Part shown: positions 15,701-21,692 of the stretch, in pieces | Position numbering within the stretch: position 1 is the stretch's first letter | How the letters are laid out: every line of letters begins with the position of its first letter | Assembly (NCBI GenBank): GCA_964549765.1 | Contig: CAZJWR010000062.1 | Location: 1-21,692 of the forward strand | Source: CAZJWR01 sp964549765 | GTDB taxonomy: Bacteria > Zixibacteria > MSB-5A5 > GN15 > JAAZOE01 | Direction: 5' to 3' | DNA: 21,692 nt | Notes under the pieces: generated by a model | Database searches by the model: none | The model's input: the letters and a program-made list of their open reading frames with translations, nothing else | Told to the model about the DNA's origin: nothing | Translations under genes and position numbers: made by a program

Positions 15701-16153
15701 TTAATTCCCACTATCCCCCTCCTCGAGCGGTTCGTCGATGCGCGGGCCGATCTGCTTGATCCGCCAAATATCGTCTTCCTTCTTGAGCGTGATCGTCACG
15801 TCCGCCACCGGACCGTCGGGTCCGGAAATCGACGCGTCCACCCGCGCCGCGTCCCCCCGGAAAAATATCTGCTTGTCGCCGAAGCCGACGAATTCCGTCA
15901 GGGTGTCGTTCTCCCCGGCATGGTAGACAAAATCGAGTATCGACCGGGCCGTGGTGCCGCTTTCGGCCGCTTCGCCGGATAGCAACGAATCGAGACCGGC
16001 GTCGTCGTCGGCTCGGATGGCCGTCTCCATCTTCCCGATCGACTGTTTGATAATCGGGATTTCCTCACGCGAAATGTTCTTTTTGAATTCACAGCCGACC
16101 AATGCTGCAATTAACGCGGCTATGAGTATCGATATCGGTATGAGTCTTTTCAT
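15701..16153 (-). CDS. Small lipoprotein with possible NTF2-like domain
   Basis: The 150-residue product has a signal peptide with lipobox LVGC (Cys21). A helix with alternating charge comes next (about 28-60, 'KQSIGKMETAIRADDDAGLDSLL'). The strand-rich second half ends 'VTITLKKEDDIWRIKQIGPRIDE'. A helix followed by strands ending in a Trp-containing strand fits an NTF2/SnoaL-like lipoprotein, but this is a fold guess without a recognised family. The gene begins 9 nt after the stop of the secreted protein gene (16163-17512) and appears to be its operon partner. AGGCGG serves as a weak ribosome site. Confidence 0.8.
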   Translation of the reverse strand: MKRLIPISILIAALIAALVGCEFKKNISREEIPIIKQSIGKMETAIRADDDAGLDSLLSGEAAESGTTARSILDFVYHAGENDTLTEFVGFGDKQIFFRGDAARVDASISGPDGPVADVTITLKKEDDIWRIKQIGPRIDEPLEEGDSGN

Positions 16154-16162
16154 AAGCGCCGC

Positions 16163-17512
16163 CTAATAGGTCACCTGAACGCAGTCAATTCCCGTTTCAG
16201 GTGGATGATCGACAAAATATCCGCCGAGAGCCATCCGGTAGATGTAGTCGGCGAGATATGCTTTCTTGTAGGGCGGGCAGAATTCGAGGCCGGCCTGCGC
16301 CTCGTCGATGACCGGGTCCAGCTTGGCCGCCAGCTCCTTGACCAGCCCCTGCTTCCGGGCCTGCTCCACCGCCTGACGCAACCGGGCGGCATCGATTCGG
16401 GTCAGCGCGCCGTCCGCCTCCTGGACAGCCTTGCGCATGTCGAAGATCGTCGCCTTCTCATAGGGCAATTCCGGATTGGGGCTGAAGGTCGCCAGGTGCA
16501 GTATCCCGTTGTCCTTGAATACGGCCAGACACCGTTTTGGCAGAAAGAAATCGCCGCCCTCCATGATCCAATGAGGCTGATTCTGCGTCTTTATATCATC
16601 ATCTTGATTTTCGAAACCGATCGCTTCGAGGCCGATTTCCGGGTTATTCCACGGCTCTTCCAGAAGCGCCAGCAATATCGGTGTCTGGACTGAGGGCAGT
16701 TTCCGGGCGCGCGAATCGAGATCAAGATCGGCGAGGATACCGTCGAGCTTTTTCCCGCCGCCGTTTTCATACCATGCCGTAAACGCCACCAACGCCGCCT
16801 GCACTTTTTCCTTCAGCGGGTACCCTTCCCGCTCGGAGACGGCCAGCAGGCCCGGCGCCAAGCTGTCTTCGGCGCGAGGGAAAAACGCCTCCTTGCGAAA
16901 ACGATCGACCGTCAGAACGGTGTATTCCATCTCGGCTTTAAAAAGGGTGCTGATCTCCTGCAACGTCTGTCCCCGGGCCAGAAAGTACAACAGCAGCGTG
17001 GGATATTCGAAATTGAGCTGGAAATGATCCATTATGGAATAGGCCGGTCCGACCGAATGCCTCTTCCCGGCGTATTGACCGGCCTCTCCTTTCGGTTCGA
17101 AAACGTTGGTAAACACCTGAAACGTCGAATCCGGCCCCATGGTCGGCCGGTTGTCATACCGCCAGTAGATCTGGGCGCGGATGCCGACGCGGCCGAACGA
17201 TCCGGGAATTTCGAATGATGGAAAAAGATCCACCGAGGCATTTGGAGGTATCGCCGGGAACGTATCGACGTCCAACCGATCCAGGCCGGACAGGTAATGA
17301 TGAGGATAGACGGTCTGAATGTATATCGAAAGGCGGGCGGTATCGTCGCGGTGGTTCTCGACGGGGACCTTGAGAAGCCTCTCGCCCCACTGCAGCTGAT
17401 CGATCGTCATATCGCCGATGGTGACATCCTGCGCCTGCGCCGCCGCCATCCCCCCCAGCATCACCGAGAGGAGAAATATCAAAGCCGTTCGTCTTATCCC
17501 GTTTCCAGACAT
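16163..17512 (-). CDS. Secreted protein of unknown function
   Basis: I do not recognise this 449-residue protein. A signal peptide (about 1-28, ending AAAQAQ) predicts export. The next part is beta-rich (about 30-150) and reads like an Ig- or CARDB-like extracellular module ('LKVPVENHRDDTARLSIYIQ', 'FPSFEIPGSFGRVGIRAQI'). The C-terminal half is largely helical, with 'RLRQAVEQARKQGLVKELAAK'. There are no clear catalytic motifs or membrane spans. ATG at 17512 has AAAGGA 5 nt upstream, inside the end of rlmN, so the genes overlap by 19 nt. The upstream frame to 17545 would lack the signal peptide at its N terminus. Probable operon: rlmN, this gene, then the lipoprotein at 15701-16153. Confidence 0.8.
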   Translation of the reverse strand: MSGNGIRRTALIFLLSVMLGGMAAAQAQDVTIGDMTIDQLQWGERLLKVPVENHRDDTARLSIYIQTVYPHHYLSGLDRLDVDTFPAIPPNASVDLFPSFEIPGSFGRVGIRAQIYWRYDNRPTMGPDSTFQVFTNVFEPKGEAGQYAGKRHSVGPAYSIMDHFQLNFEYPTLLLYFLARGQTLQEISTLFKAEMEYTVLTVDRFRKEAFFPRAEDSLAPGLLAVSEREGYPLKEKVQAALVAFTAWYENGGGKKLDGILADLDLDSRARKLPSVQTPILLALLEEPWNNPEIGLEAIGFENQDDDIKTQNQPHWIMEGGDFFLPKRCLAVFKDNGILHLATFSPNPELPYEKATIFDMRKAVQEADGALTRIDAARLRQAVEQARKQGLVKELAAKLDPVIDEAQAGLEFCPPYKKAYLADYIYRMALGGYFVDHPPETGIDCVQVTY

Positions 17513-18552
17513 GAGTATCCTTTCTTTCCCGCCAGTTGTCCGCACGCCGCCGCGATATCGCCGCCCCGGCTCTTCCGCACCGTCACCGCCGGAGTTCGCG
17601 GGTACAGTATCCGGGCGAACCGGTCGACGTCTTCGTCCTCGGGCCGTTCCAGCCCAGTTCCACCGATCGGATTGTAGGCCAATAGATTAATTTTACATGG
17701 TATACCCTTCACCAGATCGGCAAGTTCCAGGGCATCCTCGCGGCTGTCGTTGAGTCCCCGGAAAATAATATATTCAAACGTTACCCGCCGGGTCCGCACT
17801 GAGGTCCATTCCCGGACTGCCGCCATGAGTTTATTCAACGGGTAGGCTTTGGTCACCGGCATCAGTTCCCGGCGAAGATTGTCGCTGGCGGCGTTCAACG
17901 AAACCGCCAGGTTGACCTTGGATCCCGACGCCGCCAGCCGGCGAATGCCCGGGATAATGCCGACCGTGGAGACGGTGATCCGCTTGGCGCCGACCATCAG
18001 TCCCAGCGAATTGGTCAGCATCTCGATCGCCACCATAACGTTGTCATAATTGAGCATCGGCTCGCCCATGCCCATGAACACCAGATTGTCGAACGCTTCG
18101 GCACCGTATTGCCGCCGGACGGCCATGACCTGTCCGATGATCTCGCCGGCGGTCAGGTTGCGCCCGAATCCGAGCTGTCCCGTCGCGCAGAAGATGCATC
18201 CCAGAGGACACCCCGACTGCGAGGAAACGCAGAGTGTAGTCCGCCCCGAACTTTCATCCGGTATCAGGACCGATTCGATAGCTTTGCCGTCGGTCAACTC
18301 GAAAAGGAATTTTTCGGCGCCGTCCCGCGATTTTTCGCGGGCGGCCTGCCGGGGCAGGGCGATGATGCAGCGTTCCTGTAATGTACTGCGCAGGTCCTTT
18401 TTCAGGTCGGTCATCCGGTCGAAGTCGAAAACCAGATATTTATACATCCATTTATACAATTGGCGCCCGTGAAACGGCTTGTACCCAAGATCGACGACCA
18501 ACCGCTCGCACTCGGCGCGGGAATATCCGCAGATATTGATTCGGGCATCCAT
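17494..18552 (-). CDS. rlmN: Dual-specificity 23S rRNA/tRNA adenine-C2 methyltransferase RlmN
   Basis: The 352-residue radical-SAM enzyme methylates C2 of an adenosine in 23S rRNA (A2503 in E. coli numbering) and A37 of some tRNAs. The 4Fe-4S cluster motif CxxxCxxC is C115-C119-C122. The two methyl-transfer cysteines are present as C108 and C337 (AAACGQL). GEP and the 'ITVSTVGIIPGIRRLA' and 'AVSLNAASD' segments are also intact. The reading frame extends to 18651, but ATG at 18552 gives the family's usual N terminus (about 350 residues). No Shine-Dalgarno sequence precedes it; a promoter 12 nt away suggests a very short leader. Its 3' end carries the ribosome site of the next gene. Confidence 0.95.
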   Translation of the reverse strand: MDARINICGYSRAECERLVVDLGYKPFHGRQLYKWMYKYLVFDFDRMTDLKKDLRSTLQERCIIALPRQAAREKSRDGAEKFLFELTDGKAIESVLIPDESSGRTTLCVSSQSGCPLGCIFCATGQLGFGRNLTAGEIIGQVMAVRRQYGAEAFDNLVFMGMGEPMLNYDNVMVAIEMLTNSLGLMVGAKRITVSTVGIIPGIRRLAASGSKVNLAVSLNAASDNLRRELMPVTKAYPLNKLMAAVREWTSVRTRRVTFEYIIFRGLNDSREDALELADLVKGIPCKINLLAYNPIGGTGLERPEDEDVDRFARILYPRTPAVTVRKSRGGDIAAACGQLAGKKGYSCLETG

Positions 18553-18563
18553 AACTATGGTGC

Positions 18564-18592
18564 AATGTACCTTTCCGGGACGCGCGGGGCAA
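18564..18592 (-). promoter_or_regulatory. Candidate rlmN promoter with very short leader
   Basis: TTGCCC, a 17-nt spacer and TACATT lie on the minus strand, with the -10 box ending 11 nt before the rlmN ATG. The predicted leader is about 5 nt, consistent with the absence of a ribosome site. Confidence 0.45.
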
Positions 18593-18882
18593 GGGCAAAC
18601 CGTTCCACTGCCGTCCTCTTCCCGCCATTTATACCTTTTGTACGAAAACAATACCGTGATAAAACGGGGATTCGATGCATAGCAGGGGGAAGTCTGTGCA
18701 AAATTGAAATAATGTCGGACCGGATTCGTTGTCTGCCCGTCGACAACAGCTCACCCGAGCCGGGCAGGGGTGGGGCGCCGAGGCCGTGTTACATAAAATC
18801 GATGATTCAGGCGGCTCTGTGCACAGCGGACGGCGCCGGGGCCTTGATATGCTCCCTCCGCCGCCCGGGCCGTGACGACGCG
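18593..18882. other. Intergenic region between the PhaR-phasin gene and rlmN
   Basis: No gene is supportable. The sequence holds a 10-bp palindrome CTGTGCACAG (near 18815) and GC-rich inverted repeats, but no hairpin with a T tract, so no intrinsic terminator can be named for the gene ending at 18883. Confidence 0.55.
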
Positions 18883-19467
18883 TTACTCGGTCTTGCCTTC
18901 GCCTGCGTCGAGCTTCTTTTCGAGGTCGGAGATTTTCCGGTTCAGCTTGTCAATCTTTTTCGAGAGCGCCTCGATGTCTGATTTTTTGGTGATGCTGACG
19001 CTCTTGATGGCTTTTTCGATTTCCTTGCCCACTTTGCTCGTCGTTTCCCTGGTCTTGGTCTCGGCCTTGGCCAGAAGCTCCATGACCGCCTCTTTCTTCT
19101 CGGACTTGGACAAATCGCCCGTCTTGATCAGCGTGTCGATCAGCTCTTCGGCCTTCTTCTTGGTCAGTTCGGCGAAGCCGATGCCGGCCAGTACCGTGTT
19201 TTTCAGGATGCTCATGGATCGTACTCCTCCTAATCTGATGACGGCCCGCAGGATATCCTGTGACGCGGTCACGTCTCTCCAGCTGTGTACACCTTCGCTC
19301 AGTACCGCCGTCAACATCGACAACGTGATATCGTTTCCGGTGGCGGTGTCGATGACTCGAAACCGTACGCCCTGTTTAACCATACGCTCCAGGTCGGGCA
19401 GGACGATAAACGATTTTTGTTCGGTATCGTACAACCGCCGGTTGCGGTACCGTTTGATCGTTATCAT
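18883..19467 (-). CDS. PhaR-type DNA-binding domain fused to a phasin-like coiled coil
   Basis: The 194-residue product opens with the PHB accumulation regulator domain (1-60): IKRYRNRRLYDT, then 'FRVIDTATGNDIT', close to PhaR repressors of polyhydroxyalkanoate genes. The rest (about 80-190) is helical and Lys/Glu-rich. It ends 'KKSDIEALSKKIDKLNRKI', as in phasin/PhaF granule-associated proteins. It may therefore bind both DNA and granules, but no PHA synthase gene is in view and PHA production is not shown. I chose the ATG at 19467: the promoter at 19474-19501 predicts transcription starting on that A, and homologues begin just before this IK-x-Y motif. The earlier GTG (19485) and ATG (19473) lie inside the promoter. 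Confidence 0.8.
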   Translation of the reverse strand: MITIKRYRNRRLYDTEQKSFIVLPDLERMVKQGVRFRVIDTATGNDITLSMLTAVLSEGVHSWRDVTASQDILRAVIRLGGVRSMSILKNTVLAGIGFAELTKKKAEELIDTLIKTGDLSKSEKKEAVMELLAKAETKTRETTSKVGKEIEKAIKSVSITKKSDIEALSKKIDKLNRKISDLEKKLDAGEGKTE

Positions 19468-19473
19468 ACTCAT

Positions 19474-19501
19474 AGTATAGTGCACTGCACAATAATGTCA
19501 A
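19474..19501 (-). promoter_or_regulatory. Strong promoter with internal TGCA palindrome, predicted leaderless start
   Basis: A perfect TTGACA, a 16-nt spacer and TATACT (five of six) lie on the minus strand. The -10 box ends 6 nt before ATG 19467, so the mRNA should start at or within a base of that ATG. The spacer contains the palindrome GTGCA-C-TGCAC (19480-19490), placed where a repressor would block RNA polymerase. PhaR proteins are known to bind TGC-rich dyads, so autoregulation is a reasonable inference. Confidence 0.7.
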
Positions 19502-19539
19502 GGAGAAATTTGTGCCTCGGCCCCGGCCGATTTGTAAAA

Positions 19540-19941
19540 TCAACCCTTGCCGACGGATAGCAGGACGATATTGACAATTTCCAGCAAACGTTCGCAGCTG
19601 AACGGCTTCTTGATGAACATGTCCCCCCCGGCCTGGAACGACCGTCCCTGATCGTCCTTGGAATCCTTTCCGGTCAGGAATATAACCGGCGTATTGACCA
19701 TCGCCGGATCTTCCTTGAGGCGGTTGCATATGGTATATCCGTCCACGCCCGGCATCATGATGTCGAGGAGAATCAGATCCGGCTTGAGCTGCTTGGCCAG
19801 ATCGACCGCCTTGGCCGGTTTGTTTTCGACTTTGACGCTGTATCCCGCGTTATCCAGAAACGCCTCGATAATTTCCGTTATTTCCGGTTCATCGTCGACG
19901 ACCAGGATTTTCGCCGTTCGCACGGCCCCCGTATTTTTCAT
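19540..19941 (-). CDS. Single-domain response regulator (CheY-like receiver)
   Basis: The 133-residue product is a stand-alone receiver domain. It has acidic pocket Asp16/Asp17, phosphoacceptor Asp60 (LLDIMMPG), switch Thr90 (FLTG) and Lys112 (KKP). There is no output domain, so it must act through protein contacts or in a phosphorelay. No histidine kinase is nearby. The ATG at 19941 has GGAG 6 nt upstream and overlaps the stop codon of the amidase gene (ATGA), showing translational coupling. A TTG five codons earlier is in frame but less likely. Confidence 0.9.
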   Translation of the reverse strand: MKNTGAVRTAKILVVDDEPEITEIIEAFLDNAGYSVKVENKPAKAVDLAKQLKPDLILLDIMMPGVDGYTICNRLKEDPAMVNTPVIFLTGKDSKDDQGRSFQAGGDMFIKKPFSCERLLEIVNIVLLSVGKG

Positions 19942-20741
19942 GCTTTTCTCCTGCAAACCAGAGAATACATGCCGACCCGACGATCGGCGAACATGTTGTT
20001 GTACCGATTCATGTTCTTTATATCGGATGATTCCGGCGTAATCTTGACTGCCCTAAAGCTCTCTTCCGTCCGGGTAAAACGAATAAGCCGCTTGCCTTTG
20101 GGGTCGGTCATCTGCGAACGGCCGGTAAAGGTCAGGCCGATCTCGGGTATATTCTCCGTCCCGACCCGGTTGGCCGTCATGCAATAAACCGCATTTTCCA
20201 GCGACCGCGTCACCATGGCGTCCTGGCAATAATACATCACCAGATTCGACGGATGACAGATAATCTGGCTTCCGGCCAGAGCCAGCGACCGCGCCGCCTC
20301 GGGAAAAATCCAGTCGAAACAGATCATCAATCCGATCCGCACACCGCGCCACGTGAAAACCTTAAATCCGCTATCGCCCGAATTGAAAAGCAGCTTTTCC
20401 CGGAAAAAAAGGTGCGTCTTCCGATACACACGATGATCGCCCTCGGGCGTGGTCAAAACCGCCGAATTATAAATCTTGCGGCCGCTTTTCTCGGCCATAC
20501 CCCAGACAACCGCACCGTCGGTCTTGGCCGTCAGATCAGCCATAAACGCGAATGATTTCCCTCGCCGATCCTCGGCCAGCGCCAGGATTTCCTCGCGGTG
20601 CGAGAAATTATACCCGGTCGTCGCCAATTCGGGCAGTACCGCCAGGTCGAACTTGCGGCGGATGAGAAATTTCCGGATGGTCTGCAGATTGGCGTCGACG
20701 TCCGCTTTCTTCGGTCTGAACTGCAATATCCCTGCGCGCAT
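19938..20741 (-). CDS. Nitrilase-superfamily carbon-nitrogen hydrolase
   Basis: The 267-residue cytoplasmic amidase shows the superfamily's Glu-Lys-Cys triad: Glu38 (VLPELATTGY), Lys108 (YRKTHLF) and Cys141 (LMICFDWIFPEA). It would hydrolyse a non-peptide C-N bond, but the substrate is not predictable from sequence. The frame is open to 20912, yet ATG at 20741 has GAGGG 7 nt upstream and gives the usual start (MRAGILQF). Its stop overlaps the ATG of the receiver gene by 4 nt. It is divergent from smpB across 99 nt. Confidence 0.9.
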   Translation of the reverse strand: MRAGILQFRPKKADVDANLQTIRKFLIRRKFDLAVLPELATTGYNFSHREEILALAEDRRGKSFAFMADLTAKTDGAVVWGMAEKSGRKIYNSAVLTTPEGDHRVYRKTHLFFREKLLFNSGDSGFKVFTWRGVRIGLMICFDWIFPEAARSLALAGSQIICHPSNLVMYYCQDAMVTRSLENAVYCMTANRVGTENIPEIGLTFTGRSQMTDPKGKRLIRFTRTEESFRAVKITPESSDIKNMNRYNNMFADRRVGMYSLVCRRKA

Positions 20742-20770
20742 GGCGTTTCCCTCACTGTCGTGACTTTTTT

Positions 20771-20805
20771 GGAGCCTTTCGGCGGCTCCCGCTGTAACAA
20801 TTATA
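20771..20805 (-). promoter_or_regulatory. Nitrilase -10 box and leader hairpin
   Basis: On the minus strand a perfect TATAAT (20800-20805) lies 58 nt before the nitrilase ATG, without a clear -35 box. The predicted leader contains a GGAGCC/GGCTCC hairpin (20771-20789, 7-nt loop) followed by A residues, so it is not a terminator in this direction. The -10 box directly abuts the -35 box of the smpB promoter. Confidence 0.45.
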
Positions 20806-20834
20806 TTGCCATAACTATGACACGAACCTAAATT
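20806..20834 (+). promoter_or_regulatory. smpB promoter, predicted leaderless start
   Basis: TTGCCA, a 17-nt spacer and TAAATT (four of six) are followed by exactly 6 nt and then the smpB ATG. No Shine-Dalgarno sequence is present. Transcription is predicted to start at the A of the ATG. Confidence 0.55.
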
Positions 20835-20840
20835 CATCGC

Positions 20841-21308
20841 ATGGCGGATACGGAGAGAAAGATAAAGATCATCGCGACTAACCGCAAGGCCTTCCACAAC
20901 TACCACATCCACACCAAGTACGAGGCCGGTCTGGAATTGGTAGGCACGGAAGTTAAGTCGCTGCGCCTCGGTAAAGTGCAGATGTCCGACTCGTACGCCT
21001 CAGTCGAAGACGGACAGGTCTATCTGTATAACATGCACATCAGCGCCTACGACATGGCCAGCCGCGAAAACCACGATCCGATCCGCAAGCGCCGTCTGCT
21101 GCTCAATAAACGCGAAATCCGCAAACTCTGGGGAGCCACCAACGAAAAGGGCTATACCATCGTCCCCCTGAGAATCTACTTCAAAGGCCCCTACGCCAAA
21201 GTTGAAATCGCCACCGCCCGGGGCAAAAAATCGTACGACAAACGCCAGGATATCGTGCGCCGCGAAGCCGAACGGGAAATGTCGCGGAAAATAAAGGACT
21301 CGAATTAA
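20841..21308 (+). CDS. smpB: SsrA-binding protein SmpB
   Basis: The 155-residue RNA-binding protein delivers tmRNA to stalled ribosomes for trans-translation. The OB-fold core is complete: ATNRKAFHNYHI at the N terminus, 'GLELVGTEVKSLRLGKV', 'SYASVEDGQVYLYNMHIS', HDPIRKRRLLLNKREI and 'VPLRIYFKGPYAKVEIA'. The basic tail (KKSYDKRQDIVRREAEREM) that enters the ribosomal decoding centre is also present. Length is typical. No ssrA (tmRNA) gene was recognised in the window. The stop TAA shares its last base with the ATG of the next gene, so the two are translationally linked. Confidence 0.97.
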   Translation: MADTERKIKIIATNRKAFHNYHIHTKYEAGLELVGTEVKSLRLGKVQMSDSYASVEDGQVYLYNMHISAYDMASRENHDPIRKRRLLLNKREIRKLWGATNEKGYTIVPLRIYFKGPYAKVEIATARGKKSYDKRQDIVRREAEREMSRKIKDSN

Positions 21309-21692
21309 TGCTCCGTCTTGTCGGCATATATATCGCAATGCTCATGATCTTCTCGATCCCCGCATCGGCTGGAGAAGTCAAAGTCAAAACCTCCGGCGGG
21401 ACACAGAAAATCGAGGCGGTCGGGGACGGTGAATCGCTATATTACAGCTTGTCCGGACTCCGCGACGTCATCGGCGGCGACCTGCGCTGGATCCGCCCCG
21501 GATATTCCATCCGATATACATTGGAAACCAACAAGTTTCGCTTCACCGTCGGCTCGCCCTATATAAGGCTAAATGATTCCGTTTACAACCTCATCCTACC
21601 GATCAAGGCGATTCGCGGCGAATTGTTCGTTCCGGCGGAGACATTTACCAAAATCCTGAATCTCACTTCCCCCGATGTCATATCGTGGGATC
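21308..21692 (+). CDS. Secreted protein with copper-amine-oxidase-N-like stalk domain, truncated by window end
   Basis: Only the first 128 codons are in view. A signal peptide (about 1-21, ending IPASA) precedes a beta-rich segment with 'ESLYYSLSGLRDVIGG', 'FTVGSPYIRLNDSVYNL' and 'IRGELFVPAETFTKIL'. This is the pattern of the copper amine oxidase N-terminal-like stalk domain found in many cell-wall enzymes. By family context it may be the front part of an N-acetylmuramoyl-L-alanine amidase, but no catalytic domain is visible. Its ATG overlaps the smpB stop (TAATG), so it is co-translated with smpB and has no ribosome site of its own. Confidence 0.75.
   Translation, partial: MLRLVGIYIAMLMIFSIPASAGEVKVKTSGGTQKIEAVGDGESLYYSLSGLRDVIGGDLRWIRPGYSIRYTLETNKFRFTVGSPYIRLNDSVYNLILPIKAIRGELFVPAETFTKILNLTSPDVISWD

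Noticed and set aside
18671..18720. Possible degenerate fourth copy of the structured element
   Set aside because: TTCGATGC, AAGTC and CGGAC appear with spacing close to the copy at 8537-8583. However, the ATCATGCAAG and GGACAAG blocks and a convincing stem are missing, and no gene lies downstream in that orientation.
18460..18981. Plus-strand frame across the rlmN/PhaR-phasin gap
   Set aside because: It overlaps both flanking genes in antisense and has no ribosome site or domain.
1..21692. CRISPR arrays, insertion sequences, attachment sites, tRNA, rRNA or tmRNA genes
   Set aside because: Read for by eye on both strands; no regular direct-repeat arrays, transposase frames or recognisable structural RNA sequences were seen.

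Overview
The window is a piece of a moderately GC-rich bacterial chromosome from a diderm (Gram-negative-type) organism. It has outer-membrane secretin machinery, lipoproteins with lipoboxes, a type IV pilus assembly operon and trans-translation and rRNA-modification genes. There is no phage, IS or CRISPR signature. The secreted S8 protease ends in paired dockerin-like repeats of the form GDAN(x)n-INIGD-x-VYLIN-x-IFKGGP. From memory this style is common in uncultured FCB-superphylum lineages, candidate phylum Zixibacteria in particular. That placement is an inference; no search was run.

Layout. (1) 193-8472, minus strand: a type IV pilus block. A FimT/GspH-like pseudopilin (7963-8472) has its own terminator. 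It is followed by pilM-pilN-pilO-pilP-pilQ (7702 down to 2464), then a large Ig-like (Big_1) surface lipoprotein (2325-193). PilQ is short and has no AMIN domain, while an AMIN domain sits at the N terminus of the PilP-like protein. (2) 8792-11128, plus strand: a secreted subtilisin-like protease with PKD, cohesin-like and dockerin-like modules. (3) 11181-13253, minus strand: a three-gene unit of HAD phosphatase, AlkA-type DNA glycosylase and Ogt alkyltransferase behind a strong promoter. It looks like an alkylation-repair operon. (4) 13668-15566, plus strand: a CtpA-family S41 protease. (5) 15701-18552, minus strand: rlmN, a secreted protein of unknown function and a small lipoprotein, tightly packed. 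(6) 18883-20741, minus strand: a PhaR-like DNA-binding domain fused to a phasin-like coiled coil, and a nitrilase-family amidase translationally coupled to a CheY-like receiver. (7) 20841-21692, plus strand: smpB, overlapped by the start of a secreted protein carrying a copper-amine-oxidase-N-like stalk domain, cut by the window end.

The most unusual material is between genes. An imperfect element of about 55-60 nt occurs in two intergenic regions (8527-8586 and 13375-13428): the blocks ATCATGCAAG, CGATGC, AAGTCGC and GGACAAG recur in the same order. They enclose a hairpin whose two arms differ in sequence between copies yet still pair. A shorter relative (2333-2377, minus strand) runs straight into the ribosome binding site of the Ig-like lipoprotein. 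All three point toward genes for exported proteins. Separately, the PhaR-phasin gene and smpB each have a sigma70-type promoter whose -10 box ends exactly 6 nt before the start codon, with no Shine-Dalgarno sequence. This predicts leaderless mRNAs.
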